Part shown: positions 6,090 through 6,737 of the stretch, in pieces | How positions within the stretch are numbered: position 1 is the stretch's first letter | Layout of the letters: every line of letters starts with the position of its first letter | DNA from: Methylococcaceae bacterium NSP1-2 | GTDB lineage: Bacteria > Pseudomonadota > Gammaproteobacteria > Methylococcales > Methylomonadaceae | Direction of reading: 5' to 3' | Length of the DNA stretch: 6,737 bases | NCBI GenBank assembly: GCA_002256685.1 | Contig: NQJH01000101.1 | Coordinates: 1 to 6,737, forward strand | Position numbers and translations under genes: made by a program | The notes under the pieces: generated by a model | Seen by the model: only the letters and a program-made list of their open reading frames with translations | The model's database searches: none | Told to the model about the DNA's origin: nothing

Positions 6090-6737
6090 AGTGCTTAACG
6101 ATTAATTCGTTCATTTTGTCGGTAAATAAGGACACATTGTTTGCCGTAGACCGTTGCCATCTTAACACCTCATAAGGCGTAGATTGTATGCCTTCCGCTT
6201 TTTTTACTATCGCATTGACGAGTGCAGTGGATTGGTCATCGAGTTGCACTTCAGAAATAATAGTCAGTACCGTGACTTCAGCCGTTGTTGCTGATTGTAT
6301 AGGGCTTAATGGCGGTGGTGGTGCGGGTAAATTATTTTTCGCACTTTCTACTCTAGCCGCTATATAACTGTCAATTAATCCAGCATCTATCCCAGACATA
6401 AGTTGTAACACTTCTTTACTAGCCAGTTGTAAATCAACCTGTGGCGCATCCGAATACACCGTACACAGGGGTTCAAGCCATTTGAGCGTCGCTTCATCCA
6501 TGCCTAATACCATTTGTAATTCTTCCAGCGTTTGAAACGATTGATTGCGCGGTGAATAATTCAAACCCGCGTCTTGATATTGCTTTTTTTCTGCGCCATC
6601 AATGCGCGTTAAATCATCGCTATCGCGCCAGTCAAGAATAGCAGCGGCTCGATTAACCGTAGCAGACGGTAGCTGCGCATTACTACCGCTAGGTGCTTGA
6701 TTAAGCAAGTCTTGCAACAGCGTTTGCTCTACATTAT
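6064..6737 (-). CDS. gspK: Type II secretion minor pseudopilin GspK, 5' end beyond window
   Basis: The minus-strand frame is open through the window edge, giving about 223 visible residues; the prepilin signal and N-terminal membrane helix are outside. GspK is the large minor pseudopilin that caps the pseudopilus tip with GspI and GspJ. Diagnostic features, counted from the edge, are AAAILDWRDSDD (about 30-41) followed by GAEKKQYQDAGLNYSPRN and FQTLEELQMVLGMD (about 68-80), which are hallmarks of the GspK all-helical insert domain. PQVDLQLASKEVLQLMSGID (about 98-117) follows, where GspK proteins usually read VNxNTAPxEVLxAL. A Pro-rich linker (APPPP, about 138-142) leads to a C-terminal beta-strand segment (VTVLTIISEVQLDD) and YEVLRWQR. 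A full GspK is usually a little over 300 residues, so roughly the first third is missing. A TTG at 6717 could be read as a start but lies inside the gene. Confidence 0.93.
   Translation of the reverse strand, partial: NVEQTLLQDLLNQAPSGSNAQLPSATVNRAAAILDWRDSDDLTRIDGAEKKQYQDAGLNYSPRNQSFQTLEELQMVLGMDEATLKWLEPLCTVYSDAPQVDLQLASKEVLQLMSGIDAGLIDSYIAARVESAKNNLPAPPPPLSPIQSATTAEVTVLTIISEVQLDDQSTALVNAIVKKAEGIQSTPYEVLRWQRSTANNVSLFTDKMNELIVKHYAESEFNN

Noticed and set aside
6715..6717. TTG on the minus strand as the true start of gspK
   Set aside because: The frame stays open to the window edge and the protein would lack the pseudopilin signal and membrane helix, so this is an internal leucine.

Overview
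The window covers the junction of two convergent gene blocks in what looks like a Gram-negative bacterium, most likely a gammaproteobacterium. The base composition looks moderate to slightly AT-leaning by eye. The first block is typical of species that carry an exosortase A / PEP-CTERM exopolysaccharide locus, including many methylotrophs and aquatic or biofilm-forming proteobacteria. The taxon is inferred from gene content only and is held loosely.

Plus strand, 1-1500: the C-terminal end of an AMP-forming acyl-CoA ligase of the exosortase A-associated type. It overlaps the start of a PLP-dependent decarboxylase (alanine racemase-like barrel, ornithine/diaminopimelate decarboxylase fold) of the kind that sits next to that ligase in exosortase A loci. 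The decarboxylase reading frame is broken at about 487-496 by an exact 5-bp tandem duplication (GGTGG GGTGG), just after the PLP-binding lysine. Removing one copy restores an uninterrupted protein of about 413 residues. The stop created by the shift overlaps an ATG in the downstream frame (TGATG).

Junction, 1494-1540: a long, nearly perfect inverted repeat spans the decarboxylase stop codon. It fills most of the 40-bp gap between the convergent genes and probably acts as a bidirectional transcription-end structure.

Minus strand, 6737 down to 1541: a compact type II secretion (general secretion pathway) operon read in the order gspK (5' end outside the window), gspL, gspM, gspN (GspC-like), gspD. 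Every neighbouring pair overlaps by 4-26 bases, so the genes are probably co-transcribed and translationally coupled. The order K-L-M-N-D with the secretin last matches the Xanthomonas xps arrangement rather than the Escherichia/Klebsiella order, which starts with gspC-gspD. The products form the pseudopilus tip component (K), the inner-membrane assembly platform (L, M), the inner-membrane to secretin connector (N/C) and the lipoprotein outer-membrane secretin (D).

There is no gene-free stretch above 300 bases. I saw no tRNA, rRNA, CRISPR array, insertion sequence or prophage feature. The most noteworthy item is the 5-bp duplication in the decarboxylase. I see no wholly new system here.
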